Both the position numbers and the translations under genes were made by a program. This document shows positions 53,240 to 62,186 of a DNA stretch of 62,771 bases, piece by piece (positions within the stretch are counted from its first letter, which is position 1; the number at the start of each line of letters is the position of its first letter). Source of the DNA: a virus; the IMG/VR virus record IMGVR_UViG_3300036980_000377, positions 1 through 62,771 of that record; one strand, given 5' to 3'. The notes below the pieces were generated by a model. The model saw nothing but the letters and a program-made list of their open reading frames with translations, ran no database searches and had not been told where the DNA came from.

Positions 53240-55737
53240 TGACGACTCCATTTGGACTTAAGAAATTATCGAGAGCTGAATGTGAGCTTCTCAGAAAAAT
53301 GGCAGAAGAACGTTTTGACTTCTTCAACGCTGTATTTCTGGATACTGTTCTACAACCCTTTCACAAGAAGTGGTTTGAGTTTCAACAAGCCAATCAACGT
53401 ACACTAGTCCTAGGCCCTCGCGCAAGTTGGAAATGTGTCGCCAGTGATAGTTTAATTCCAACTGCCGAGGGTCTTTCTTATCTTCACGAGCTTCTCCCCT
53501 CCTCTGATCTTCCCTATACCGCCGAGATTCAATCCAACGTTAATTCGTGTCTAGGTATCACTGAAGCCACTCAAGCATTCTGTAATGGGCGTGAGGCGGG
53601 TCTTGAGATTGAAACCGAAGATGGTTTCACTTTATCTTGCGGACCTGCGCATGGAATCTTTGTTTGGGATGATCACTATCTAAGATTTAAAAAAGCGGAG
53701 CGTCTCAGGCCCGGAAGTCAAATCCTTTTTAAATGTGGATGGCACTCGTATGCAAACTCCGATAGTAATCCTTACAATGTCCCAAGAGGCCTTTGGTTCC
53801 AATTCCTCTCTTTCTTTTGGGCCGCGGGGTCGTCTCGCTGGGGAATCATATGGCGACAACGAACTTTCCGTAAGAAAGTGGCAACTCCACTATGGAAGTT
53901 TTTCGGGCATCGAGATTGGAGCAGTTTACCACCTCAAGTTGAAGAATTTTTGAGCACCAAAACCGAGGGTCAATTCCTTCCGCTATTTTTACGTCAGTGT
54001 ACAAAAGAGGCCGCAAAGGAGATTGCGAAAGCTTTTTGGTGGTACAATCAACATGTAAAGTTTACGGAGGAGCAAGCTAAGGAAGTTCAGATTTGGTTTC
54101 TTAATTTAGGTTTACCTTTGAAGAGGGTGGGATCAACTCTGCTTCATCGTAGCCCAGAACTACGGAAGCAGTTTTATAACTTTCTAAAAGATAATTCCCA
54201 ACCTCTTCCCTATACTGAAAATCAGATAGAGAATTTAGCTGATCTAACGCTATTAGAACTTAATAACAGCGCGTTTACTCCACCATTAATAAAACTACAT
54301 GCAAAGATTAAAGGTAGAAATGGATTCCAAAATCGTACCAGAAAAGCCCAAGAGTTCGTCAGTGAATACCTACAGTATGCCCCAAACATTAGACGCTTTG
54401 CCTTTATGTTCCGATTTCCCTTCTTTCTTCAAACTGTTAAGCAAGTCAATAAAAAAGAAATCACAACCCTCGACCTCGCAACCCGTGAAGGAAATTATAT
54501 TGCTAACGGGCTTATCACCCACAATTCAACAATTCTTGATAAGCATTATAGCATATGGCGTGCTCTACGAGATCCAAATATACGAATTGGAATTGTATCT
54601 AAATCGTCGCTGCTGTCGTCCAGTTTCGTCTCTCAGATTAAGCACGTTCTTGAAAGCAACCAGCGGATCCGGATGGTCTGGCCTGACTTAATCAATCCAG
54701 CTCAAGCGCCTAAATGGAATAACAACGAAGTTACCCTTATTCGCCCTCTCTCCAGTTCTGAAGCAACATTCACAGCTATGGGAGTTGGTACAACACTTGC
54801 TGGGCGCCACTTTGATATTCTCATCTTCGACGACGTAGTTGATACAGACTGTCAAGCATCCCCCATCCTTAGAAAAAGGATTTGGGATTGGTTTAGATTT
54901 GTCGCAATGCAAACACTCAGCGTAGCTCAGTATACTCAAGCACACATCATTGGGACCCTATATCACCCCGAAGATTTGTATCACCGAGTACTCGATTTCG
55001 AAAAAGACGGAAAAGGTAACTGGCTAAGTAGTATCCAACCGGCTATTAACCCAGACGGAACCTCTTTCTGGGAAGAAGCGTTTCCACTAACCGAACTACA
55101 AAGTATTGAAGCTACTTACGGCGTCGACGTCTTTAAACTCCAATATCAAAATGATCCTGAGTTTGGAGGGACTGGACTTTTAGACTGGTCATTCTTTGAT
55201 GATAGTTACTACGATACTGATGATGTCAACACCGATAAACTCGATATTGTTATGGGTGTAGATCTTGCCGCACCTGGTACAGATAAAACATCTCATCACA
55301 GCTCATTTGCAATTGTTATTGTTGGGACTGACTCACAATCCAGGAAGTCTTATGTCATTGATGCCATTAAACGTAAGAGCTTACGCATGGCAGATCAGCG
55401 AGATATGATCATCGACCGTTATCAAATTTATCCCAGTATGCACTCGATTCAGGTGGAAGCATATGCAGTTCAAACATATTTCCATGAATATTTGAATGAA
55501 GTAGAAATCCCGCTTCCAATTTATCGAGTCCAAACCGGAGGGTCAAAAGAGGGGCGCTACGATTTTATTGTTTCTTTGATTCAAAACGGTAGACTTTTCT
55601 TTAAGGAAAACCTACATCGTGAACTAATTGAAGAGATTTGCAACTTCCCCCAAACCTCCGCAGACTTAATCGATGCGTTGTATCTTGCTTTAAAGGGAAT
55701 CCAACGAGAGCCCCGTCTCCGATTCTTGACCATGTAA
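53239..55737 (+). CDS. Terminase large subunit with intein
   Basis: 832 aa precursor, GTG start overlapping the upstream TAG. The ATPase Walker A region reads G-P-R-A-S-W-K, is interrupted by an intein at residues 66-429, and resumes S-T-I-L-D-K. Walker B is I-L-I-F-D-D-V (after the intein). The nuclease domain has M-G-V-D-L-A-A-P and later D-A-L-Y-L-A-L. The spliced protein of about 468 aa pumps DNA into proheads and cuts it. Confidence 0.88.
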   Translation: MTTPFGLKKLSRAECELLRKMAEERFDFFNAVFLDTVLQPFHKKWFEFQQANQRTLVLGPRASWKCVASDSLIPTAEGLSYLHELLPSSDLPYTAEIQSNVNSCLGITEATQAFCNGREAGLEIETEDGFTLSCGPAHGIFVWDDHYLRFKKAERLRPGSQILFKCGWHSYANSDSNPYNVPRGLWFQFLSFFWAAGSSRWGIIWRQRTFRKKVATPLWKFFGHRDWSSLPPQVEEFLSTKTEGQFLPLFLRQCTKEAAKEIAKAFWWYNQHVKFTEEQAKEVQIWFLNLGLPLKRVGSTLLHRSPELRKQFYNFLKDNSQPLPYTENQIENLADLTLLELNNSAFTPPLIKLHAKIKGRNGFQNRTRKAQEFVSEYLQYAPNIRRFAFMFRFPFFLQTVKQVNKKEITTLDLATREGNYIANGLITHNSTILDKHYSIWRALRDPNIRIGIVSKSSLLSSSFVSQIKHVLESNQRIRMVWPDLINPAQAPKWNNNEVTLIRPLSSSEATFTAMGVGTTLAGRHFDILIFDDVVDTDCQASPILRKRIWDWFRFVAMQTLSVAQYTQAHIIGTLYHPEDLYHRVLDFEKDGKGNWLSSIQPAINPDGTSFWEEAFPLTELQSIEATYGVDVFKLQYQNDPEFGGTGLLDWSFFDDSYYDTDDVNTDKLDIVMGVDLAAPGTDKTSHHSSFAIVIVGTDSQSRKSYVIDAIKRKSLRMADQRDMIIDRYQIYPSMHSIQVEAYAVQTYFHEYLNEVEIPLPIYRVQTGGSKEGRYDFIVSLIQNGRLFFKENLHRELIEEICNFPQTSADLIDALYLALKGIQREPRLRFLTM
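53434..54525 (+). other. Intein (364 aa) in the terminase Walker A motif
   Basis: Cys1 in C-V-A-S-D-S-L-I-P-T-A-E-G (block A), block B G-L-E-I-E-T-E-D-G-F with a G-P-A-H histidine, and block F/G T-L-D-L-A-T-R-E-G-N-Y-I-A-N-G-L-I-T-H-N, with Ser as +1 residue. The extra 200 residues resemble a LAGLIDADG endonuclease (F-L-S-F-F-W-A-A-G-S-S), but the motif aspartates are Ala, so cleavage activity is probably lost. Confidence 0.88.
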
Positions 55738-55755
55738 GTTGCAAACCGCGTGCCA

Positions 55756-55784
55756 TGTAGACAAATTTTCGAATGAAGTCTACA
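55756..55784 (+). other. Hairpin between terminase and portal genes
   Basis: TGTAGAC (55756-55762) pairs with GTCTACA (55778-55784) across a 15-base AT-rich loop, in the 67-base gap. No T run follows, so it is not a clear terminator; it may mark mRNA processing. Confidence 0.4.
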
Positions 55785-55804
55785 GTGGTTGACAGGGGGG
55801 CCTC

Positions 55805-57223
55805 GTGGGTGTTCTTTTAGATTTAGTAAAGCATCTCCAACCAGTTGAAAAGAAACGGATTATTTCTCCCGCAGAGTCCAGCGCAGAACAACGTAATCAA
55901 TCACGTCAAACTCGAGACCTTCAATGGGAGTATTATAGTCCTCCAACTGATTTTAAAATGTTACTCTCAACCTATGTTACCAACGCGTGGGTTTATTCCG
56001 CAGTATATCTTATCGCAAGCACCGCAGCCTCAGTCCCGTTTCGTCTTTTCACCCGCAGATCAAAACAAATAATTGACCCCAATCACTTTCTTCAAGACGT
56101 ATTCGTTCAACCAAATAATTGGATGACTTTTACAGATCTTTTGGAGTCTACCTTTATTTGTTTGGAGTTAGTTGGAAATGCGTTTTGGGAAATCGTTTAC
56201 AATGAGTATGGTATGGTTAAGGAAATTTATTTCCTCGATCCCGCAAAGGTGCACATCCTCCCCGACGAGGAGTACTTCATTCGAGGTTATGAATATCATG
56301 TAAACGGGCAAGTCATCAGATATGATCCGGGTGAGATTGTTCATTTTAAATACGCCAATCCTCTAAATCAGTATTGGGGCATTGGAAGTATTCAAGCTAT
56401 TTGGGATCAAGTAATTCTTGATTCATACGCGAAGGAATACAATGCTAGATTCTTTCTTAACGATGCAACTCCAAGCGGTGTTATCTCAACTCCCCGCCCC
56501 CTTTCAGATAACGCTTTCAACTCGCTTCAGAATCGTTGGGAATCTAGACACCAAGGACACAAACGTTCGTTTAAGATTGCTGTTTTAGACGACGGTATGA
56601 AATTTGATTCCATCGCAATGACTCCACGCGACGCTTCCTTTATTGAAATGAGGAAGATTGTTCGTGATGCTCTCTTCGTCGGAACTGGCGTGCCACCCGT
56701 TTTAGCGGGAGTTCCTGACGTTGCTAATTACTCCACGGCACGTGTAGCTCAAAGTATTTTCTATGACAGCACTATTGCACCCAAGTTAAGGAAAGTTGGG
56801 GAAGCCATTGATATGCAAATTATCAAACCCCAAGATAACTTCGTGATGGGCGCCTTCGATACTTCAGTCGCGCCGATCAACATCATCAAGCTTTCTGCTA
56901 ACTCTCGTATTGTTGAGCGGTTGGTCAAAGCTAAGCTGGTTACGATGGATGAAGCTAGAGCACTTCTAGGCCTCCCTCCTCTACCGAAAGATCAAGAAGA
57001 AGATCCAAACCTTGATATTTCAGGTTTAGGCGGAGATGCAACAACAGGTGAGGCCGAGAGTGATGATTCAGGAGGTCAAGATGCAACGGGCCAAGGTGGA
57101 GATGAATCCGGAGGCAGTGGACCAACTCCTAGTTATAGCGGACCCCGAGCTCCTGCGACCCCAAAACCATCTACAACCGTTAGCGCATTTAAAGGTGCAA
57201 AAGGGGCTGGAAAGAAAAAATGA
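55805..57223 (+). CDS. Portal protein (HK97 type)
   Basis: 472 aa; GGGGGG upstream supports GTG 55805. A long N-terminal Y-V-T-N-A-W-V-Y-S-A-V segment, F-L-D-P-A-K-V, G-E-I-V-H-F-K-Y-A-N-P and W-G-I-G-S-I match the Phage_portal family. The C-terminal 90 residues are Gly/Ser/Asp-rich. It forms the dodecameric DNA gate of the head. Confidence 0.85.
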   Translation: MGVLLDLVKHLQPVEKKRIISPAESSAEQRNQSRQTRDLQWEYYSPPTDFKMLLSTYVTNAWVYSAVYLIASTAASVPFRLFTRRSKQIIDPNHFLQDVFVQPNNWMTFTDLLESTFICLELVGNAFWEIVYNEYGMVKEIYFLDPAKVHILPDEEYFIRGYEYHVNGQVIRYDPGEIVHFKYANPLNQYWGIGSIQAIWDQVILDSYAKEYNARFFLNDATPSGVISTPRPLSDNAFNSLQNRWESRHQGHKRSFKIAVLDDGMKFDSIAMTPRDASFIEMRKIVRDALFVGTGVPPVLAGVPDVANYSTARVAQSIFYDSTIAPKLRKVGEAIDMQIIKPQDNFVMGAFDTSVAPINIIKLSANSRIVERLVKAKLVTMDEARALLGLPPLPKDQEEDPNLDISGLGGDATTGEAESDDSGGQDATGQGGDESGGSGPTPSYSGPRAPATPKPSTTVSAFKGAKGAGKKK

Positions 57224-58293
57224 AATTAAATCAGATTACCCCCGAATCGATTCGGCAAGCTTCGGATCGTGAAGTGCTTGCACTTCACTGGCGGATGCAT
57301 CAACTAGCCGCACCCTTCATAAAAGCTCAAAATTTCGATGACCCCAGATTTCAAAACATTGTATCCAGACACCGTCTAATTGTTTTTGAAATGATTCGGA
57401 GGGGTCTACGATTTAAAGTCAATGACGAGTTAGACAAACGCTCAGCTCCCGAAATTTCCGCTTTCCTTGAAGTGTTCACCAAGAGTATACCTAGTCGTCT
57501 TGGAGATATGTCCAAGCTTGAATTAATCCGTATGCACAACCAAGTACACTCTGTTTGGGAGGTCATCCATTCTAAAGATGTCTCGATTACTCAACAAGAG
57601 CAGTTGTGGAATTGGCACAAGCTAATTATTCGAGAATTAGAGAAGCGTGGAATAGAGCATCCCACAAACTGGGATTCTCTAGATCAGCCATTGGGCCGAG
57701 CACTAGGCTCCCCCAATATGTACCCATCTGGAGAGGAAGTTGGCAATTGGGTATTTATCGAAGAGGTGGTCCAAAACGTTCCAAAAGAAATTACAATTGA
57801 AAAACAGATTGTATTAGTTGACTCCGAAAAGAAATTGATCTATCTTTCGGATGTGGGCGGACGGCAGTTAATTAAAGTTATGTACTTCCGAATCCTTCGT
57901 CAATTCCCCCGGGAAGAGTGGAGTGCTTTTAGAGCCGCTAAAATGGATGAAATTGAGAGCGTCAACGTATCCTATGACCTTTGTCTTAAAAAACTTGAAC
58001 CACTTTGGACGGTACAATTGAGTCTTCAATTTGGAGATTTGTGCTTGGTAAAACCCTATCTTTATCTTGTAGGTGGTGTTGTAACTCAGGGCGCATCTAA
58101 AAACGATATTGACGTTCTTTTACGGGGTGGGCTCGAAGCTCCGCTAGAAGATAAGGTCTTTGGCACGTTCGTTAATCAATTCCCAGAACGACTGAAAAGT
58201 CGTTTCTCAAAATTAAGAGATGAAGGTTTAGGACCTTACACGAGTTATGTAGGAGTTTATTCATTACACCTCGTTAAGGGGGAGGATAAATGA
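57220..58293 (+). CDS. Head-module protein with nucleotidyltransferase-like C-terminus
   Basis: 357 aa, ATG overlapping the portal stop. The first 180 residues are helical with repeated R-M-H and R-E-L-E-K-R-G segments. Near residue 285, Y-L-V-G-G-V-V-T-Q-G-A-S-K-N-D-I-D-V-L-L resembles the G-G...G-S-x-x-D-x-D core of nucleotidyltransferases. It is followed by the ligase-like gene with a 4-base overlap, so the two may act together on nucleic-acid ends. Inference. Confidence 0.6.
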   Translation: MKLNQITPESIRQASDREVLALHWRMHQLAAPFIKAQNFDDPRFQNIVSRHRLIVFEMIRRGLRFKVNDELDKRSAPEISAFLEVFTKSIPSRLGDMSKLELIRMHNQVHSVWEVIHSKDVSITQQEQLWNWHKLIIRELEKRGIEHPTNWDSLDQPLGRALGSPNMYPSGEEVGNWVFIEEVVQNVPKEITIEKQIVLVDSEKKLIYLSDVGGRQLIKVMYFRILRQFPREEWSAFRAAKMDEIESVNVSYDLCLKKLEPLWTVQLSLQFGDLCLVKPYLYLVGGVVTQGASKNDIDVLLRGGLEAPLEDKVFGTFVNQFPERLKSRFSKLRDEGLGPYTSYVGVYSLHLVKGEDK

Positions 58294-60962
58294 AGGACCG
58301 TAAAGAAAATATAATTGACGCACAACGTCAAGCGAAAGCTGATAAGTTACTCGGCCCCGGCTATTTTGTTTATCCCCCGAAGACCACACTTTCAGTTACA
58401 TCTTACCGAGAGGCTGAAGTCTTTTCGGAACAACAGCTTATTGAGTACATCCACGGTTGGGCTCTTAAGGTCGGACAGGACCATCTTGAAGTTGCAATTC
58501 AAGGTAAGTATGATGGAAATTCTTGTTTTCTACAAAGAGATATGGATGGAAATTTCTTCGCATTCACTGAAGATGGTTCCGATATTACTGAACGAATTCC
58601 CCACTTAATTCAACAAGCGAAGAGTCAATTTCCAAAGATTTGTTATATCCTTTTGGGGGAGATCGAGAAGTGGGTCTCAGTGGGTGGAAAGAAAGTACAT
58701 CAAGGTCGTGAATTTGTAGCTGGAGAACTCCACAGTAAGAATCCAACCAACGATAAAGAATATGTTTGGAACATATATGACTGTATTTGGTTTGATGGTA
58801 AAGATCTCCACAAAGAAGATTACTCCGCGAGATATGATATTCTCGAAAAAAACTTTAAAATTAGACAGTCTGTCTTCACCGCCCCATCTCCTGGATTCAA
58901 TCTCGTCCCTACAAATATTTGTAAGACGGACGAAGAAGTCCGTAGGGTCATTCGCACCTTAGTTAGATTTGAATATCTTGAAGGTGCGATGATTAAACGT
59001 TGGGATGGATATAAGTTTGAATTGGATGGGCGTACTACTGATATGGTGAAGTTTAAAAAGTACGCGGAGGGCCATTTCTGGGTCATTGATAAACGCCTCA
59101 TCCGGGGTGCTCAAAACACTTTTCAATATAAAGTGGCTCTTGAAGTCCTCCCCGCGGAAGAGGAAGATTGTGATCCAAGTGTTATAATCGACTTTAAAGG
59201 CAAGAAAGCAATGCCGGTAGCTGATTCCTTCAATACCAACGTTGCCGCGAAGGTTGGGGATGTCGTAACAGTACAATTCCATAATCTATTTGTAACAAAG
59301 AATCCCGAGGGAAAGATTCGGATCACTTTGTATGAACCAAAAGTTTATGAAAATCGTACGGTAGCAAACCCCAAAGAACTTCCCGATACGATTTCAACAA
59401 TAATGAAGATTGGAATGGATTCAACACTCTTACGATACAAGTCTCAAGACGTTATCCCATTTGAACTCGTCAAGCAAATCAGTATTTTTGAGCAGTATCC
59501 TGATGAAGATAAAGAGTATAAGTTCATTATCCACAATCATTGGAGAGGTAAGACTGTTCATGGCGATTTGCGAATGGAACACACGAATCAACAATACCTT
59601 CTTGGGTATACTCTCAATATTCAAATGCCTGGAAAAGCACCAGAAGTCACAACTCATCAGCAAGCGAAGGATGAAATCACCAACAAGGAGCTTTGGAAGT
59701 TCAACGCCCACACTGGAGAGTTTCAACCGAGACAGACTCGTGGGGGATTAAAGCCAGCTACTTCCATTGTTGTTGAATTGAAAGAACCTGAACCCCTTCA
59801 GTGGCTTACTTTTCAAGGGGTGGTGAATCCTGGTGGAGTAGGTTCAACCAAAGAGTTTCCAGGAGTATTTGTAATTGTAGCGAATGGAACCGTCGAGTAT
59901 GGTTTCAGGAATGGATATTTTCACGAGTACTTCTTCCACTGCCCGACCTGGAAGAACGGGGGACAAAGACTCCTATTCCGCCAATTATCTTCAGATATTG
60001 GCGACCCCGCCGCAGATGGCAAGAGTTTAGTCCCCATTTCTAAATTCCTACAATGGTCGTTTGAAACATCAAACCCTATCTCCGAATTTGAACTTATTGG
60101 GGGTTCAATTATTTGTGACTACGGCGAAATTTTCTTGCCTGAATTTTTGACCCCAGATTACGAGGGTCAATTAATCGTGCACAAAGATGTTCTACCTCCT
60201 TCTGAACCTGCTTCAATCCGCACTCCTACTATGTGGTTGCTCATTAAACCCAATGATGCAATTCCCTATGTATTATCTCGACGTGCGGTGAAGATGGAAA
60301 GAATGACACCCTTCGGAGCTTCTGCACTTCCGAAATCAATTCGCCACCAAATTCCCAAAGAGTATCAGTACTGGACAATGCATGATCCTGCTATTGCTTT
60401 AAAGATCAGGCAAGAGTTAGTCGATGCTATTACCAAGAAACAGGTTGAGATTAACTACGGAGAAGTCTTCAAAGATACAATGTCTGAAGAAAAAGAGATG
60501 ATTCAGAAGGAGGGGTTAGATAGGCCCTTTCTTCTAAACCGTAGAACTTGGAGAGGTCCGATTGTTGTAAGAGTTGGTTATAGTGCTGAGATGTATGATC
60601 TCTGGTTTGATATGGGCGACGAAGCTTATCTGTTTGCCTTCAATCAAGATCCACGAAGTGGTCATGCAACTGGAGTATTAATAAAGGTTCAAGATAAATC
60701 TTTAATGGATAAAGTTGGAGAACAACCGCCTGGTACTTTATTAAACCCGAATAAAAAAATCCCCGTGACTATCGAACGACTACAAAAGGGGAAGGCTTTA
60801 ATGTACTTCGATCAACCTGGTTTAAAGAAGTTCCAGGTTAAAACCCCAGAGTGGAAGGGGCTTTTTCTACTAGAACAGGACGGAAATACAAATATCTGGA
60901 CTCTTAAAGAAACAGCCAGCGTAGGTGGTCCTGTCGAGAACGTTCAAGATGCCCCATCTTAA
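58290..60962 (+). CDS. ATP-dependent DNA ligase-like protein fused to LigD phosphoesterase-like domains
   Basis: 890 aa. Ligase motifs in order: I K-Y-D-G-N (near residue 73), III L-L-G-E-I-E, IV E-G-A-M-I-K-R, V D-M-V-K-F-K-K. An OB-like region follows. Near residue 420, F-I-I-H-N-H-W-R-G-K-T-V-H-G-D-L-R-M-E resembles the His-x-Asp-Leu-Arg centre of the LigD 3'-phosphoesterase. A second, weaker copy near 750 (F-L-L-N-R-R-T-W-R-G) lacks the His/Asp. Location between portal and protease genes is unusual. Confidence 0.7.
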   Translation: MKDRKENIIDAQRQAKADKLLGPGYFVYPPKTTLSVTSYREAEVFSEQQLIEYIHGWALKVGQDHLEVAIQGKYDGNSCFLQRDMDGNFFAFTEDGSDITERIPHLIQQAKSQFPKICYILLGEIEKWVSVGGKKVHQGREFVAGELHSKNPTNDKEYVWNIYDCIWFDGKDLHKEDYSARYDILEKNFKIRQSVFTAPSPGFNLVPTNICKTDEEVRRVIRTLVRFEYLEGAMIKRWDGYKFELDGRTTDMVKFKKYAEGHFWVIDKRLIRGAQNTFQYKVALEVLPAEEEDCDPSVIIDFKGKKAMPVADSFNTNVAAKVGDVVTVQFHNLFVTKNPEGKIRITLYEPKVYENRTVANPKELPDTISTIMKIGMDSTLLRYKSQDVIPFELVKQISIFEQYPDEDKEYKFIIHNHWRGKTVHGDLRMEHTNQQYLLGYTLNIQMPGKAPEVTTHQQAKDEITNKELWKFNAHTGEFQPRQTRGGLKPATSIVVELKEPEPLQWLTFQGVVNPGGVGSTKEFPGVFVIVANGTVEYGFRNGYFHEYFFHCPTWKNGGQRLLFRQLSSDIGDPAADGKSLVPISKFLQWSFETSNPISEFELIGGSIICDYGEIFLPEFLTPDYEGQLIVHKDVLPPSEPASIRTPTMWLLIKPNDAIPYVLSRRAVKMERMTPFGASALPKSIRHQIPKEYQYWTMHDPAIALKIRQELVDAITKKQVEINYGEVFKDTMSEEKEMIQKEGLDRPFLLNRRTWRGPIVVRVGYSAEMYDLWFDMGDEAYLFAFNQDPRSGHATGVLIKVQDKSLMDKVGEQPPGTLLNPNKKIPVTIERLQKGKALMYFDQPGLKKFQVKTPEWKGLFLLEQDGNTNIWTLKETASVGGPVENVQDAPS

Positions 60963-61034
60963 TGGGACGTTACGTTTCTTTTTATACCTGACTGTGACAA
61001 AATAAATTACGAGTCTATCTTTGGAGGATATGAA

Positions 61035-62186
61035 ATGACAGAACCTGCCGTGGTATTAGGAGATAAAGGGTTGACCTTCGAAGATGCGATTTTCGACATC
61101 AAAAAAGCTCAGGATACTATTGGAGAAACAGATGGCGAACTAAAACGCATCGTAACTGGCTATGCGGCTGTTGCGGACGTCGTGGACTCACAGTACGAAA
61201 TCATCACCAAAGAGGCTTTGGATGGTGCTTCGAAAGATTTACTATCTTATACAACCGTACTGTACAACCACGATCCTGATCGGCCAATTGGTAAAGTTCT
61301 CGAGGCGCGGCCAGAAGGAACAGGACTTTTTGTAAAAGTTCAAATTTCCTCTTCGGAGGATGAGATTTGGAATAAGATCACTGAAGGTATTATTTCCAAG
61401 TTTAGTTTCCGGGGAACTGTAACTGACTATTCTGAGCAATTTGATAAGAGCCATGACCGGTATATAACCGTAATCAAGGGTTTTCGCGTCTTTGAAATCT
61501 CTCTCGTATCCGTCCCAGCTAATCCACACGCACGGACGTTACATTATTATCTTTCTAAAGCTTTAGAAACAATACGTAAAGAATCTCAGTCTCGGGGAAA
61601 CCCCGAGAAGGCTGAGGAAAAAACTCCACAAACAGGAGGGTCTACTAAAACTATGGACCAAGATACGGTGAAATCCGCAGAAAGGATGAAGCTTATTTCA
61701 AGTTTATGTGATAAGCTAATCGCCGCCCTCCAAGATATGCCGCATGTGGATGCACGGTTACTCGCCGTTGCAAAACGGATTAAGGCTGAAGCCCAGGCTG
61801 AAGCTACTGGTGATGAGAAGTACCCACAACCACAACCAGCAGAAACAGATCTGGATATCGAAGGCTACAATCCAGCAATGGAAGGCTTGAAGAGTCGCTT
61901 ATCGGCACAAGAAGATAAGCTGACTTCTCTCGAAAAGAGTATGACCGACCTCTCACAAACTCTCTCGGACTCTGTCACAGAGACTGTGAAAGGTTTAGCT
62001 GAAACAATGATCACCGAGCGCCTCACCCAACTCGACGAGAAGTTTGACGTACAGTCAGACGTTATCAAGAGCTTTGCTGAGCTGCTCGACTCACTGCGGC
62101 CTGCCCTGGGTTTGGATGCCATTGTCGAAAAGACTGAGGCAACTGAAAAAACCGAGGAACAAAATAATCAAGGGGGTGAAACCTAA
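61035..62186 (+). CDS. Prohead protease with C-terminal scaffold-like region
   Basis: 383 aa. G-Y-A-A-V-A-D-V-V-D-S, the active-site His in Y-N-H-D-P-D-R-P-I-G, and the Ser in S-K-F-S-F-R-G-T with I-S-L-V-S-V-P-A-N-P match the HK97 prohead protease (U35). From residue 190 the protein is a coiled, Glu/Thr/Ser-rich tail resembling a scaffold fused to the protease. TTTGGAGGATATGAA precedes the ATG. Confidence 0.85.
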   Translation: MTEPAVVLGDKGLTFEDAIFDIKKAQDTIGETDGELKRIVTGYAAVADVVDSQYEIITKEALDGASKDLLSYTTVLYNHDPDRPIGKVLEARPEGTGLFVKVQISSSEDEIWNKITEGIISKFSFRGTVTDYSEQFDKSHDRYITVIKGFRVFEISLVSVPANPHARTLHYYLSKALETIRKESQSRGNPEKAEEKTPQTGGSTKTMDQDTVKSAERMKLISSLCDKLIAALQDMPHVDARLLAVAKRIKAEAQAEATGDEKYPQPQPAETDLDIEGYNPAMEGLKSRLSAQEDKLTSLEKSMTDLSQTLSDSVTETVKGLAETMITERLTQLDEKFDVQSDVIKSFAELLDSLRPALGLDAIVEKTEATEKTEEQNNQGGET

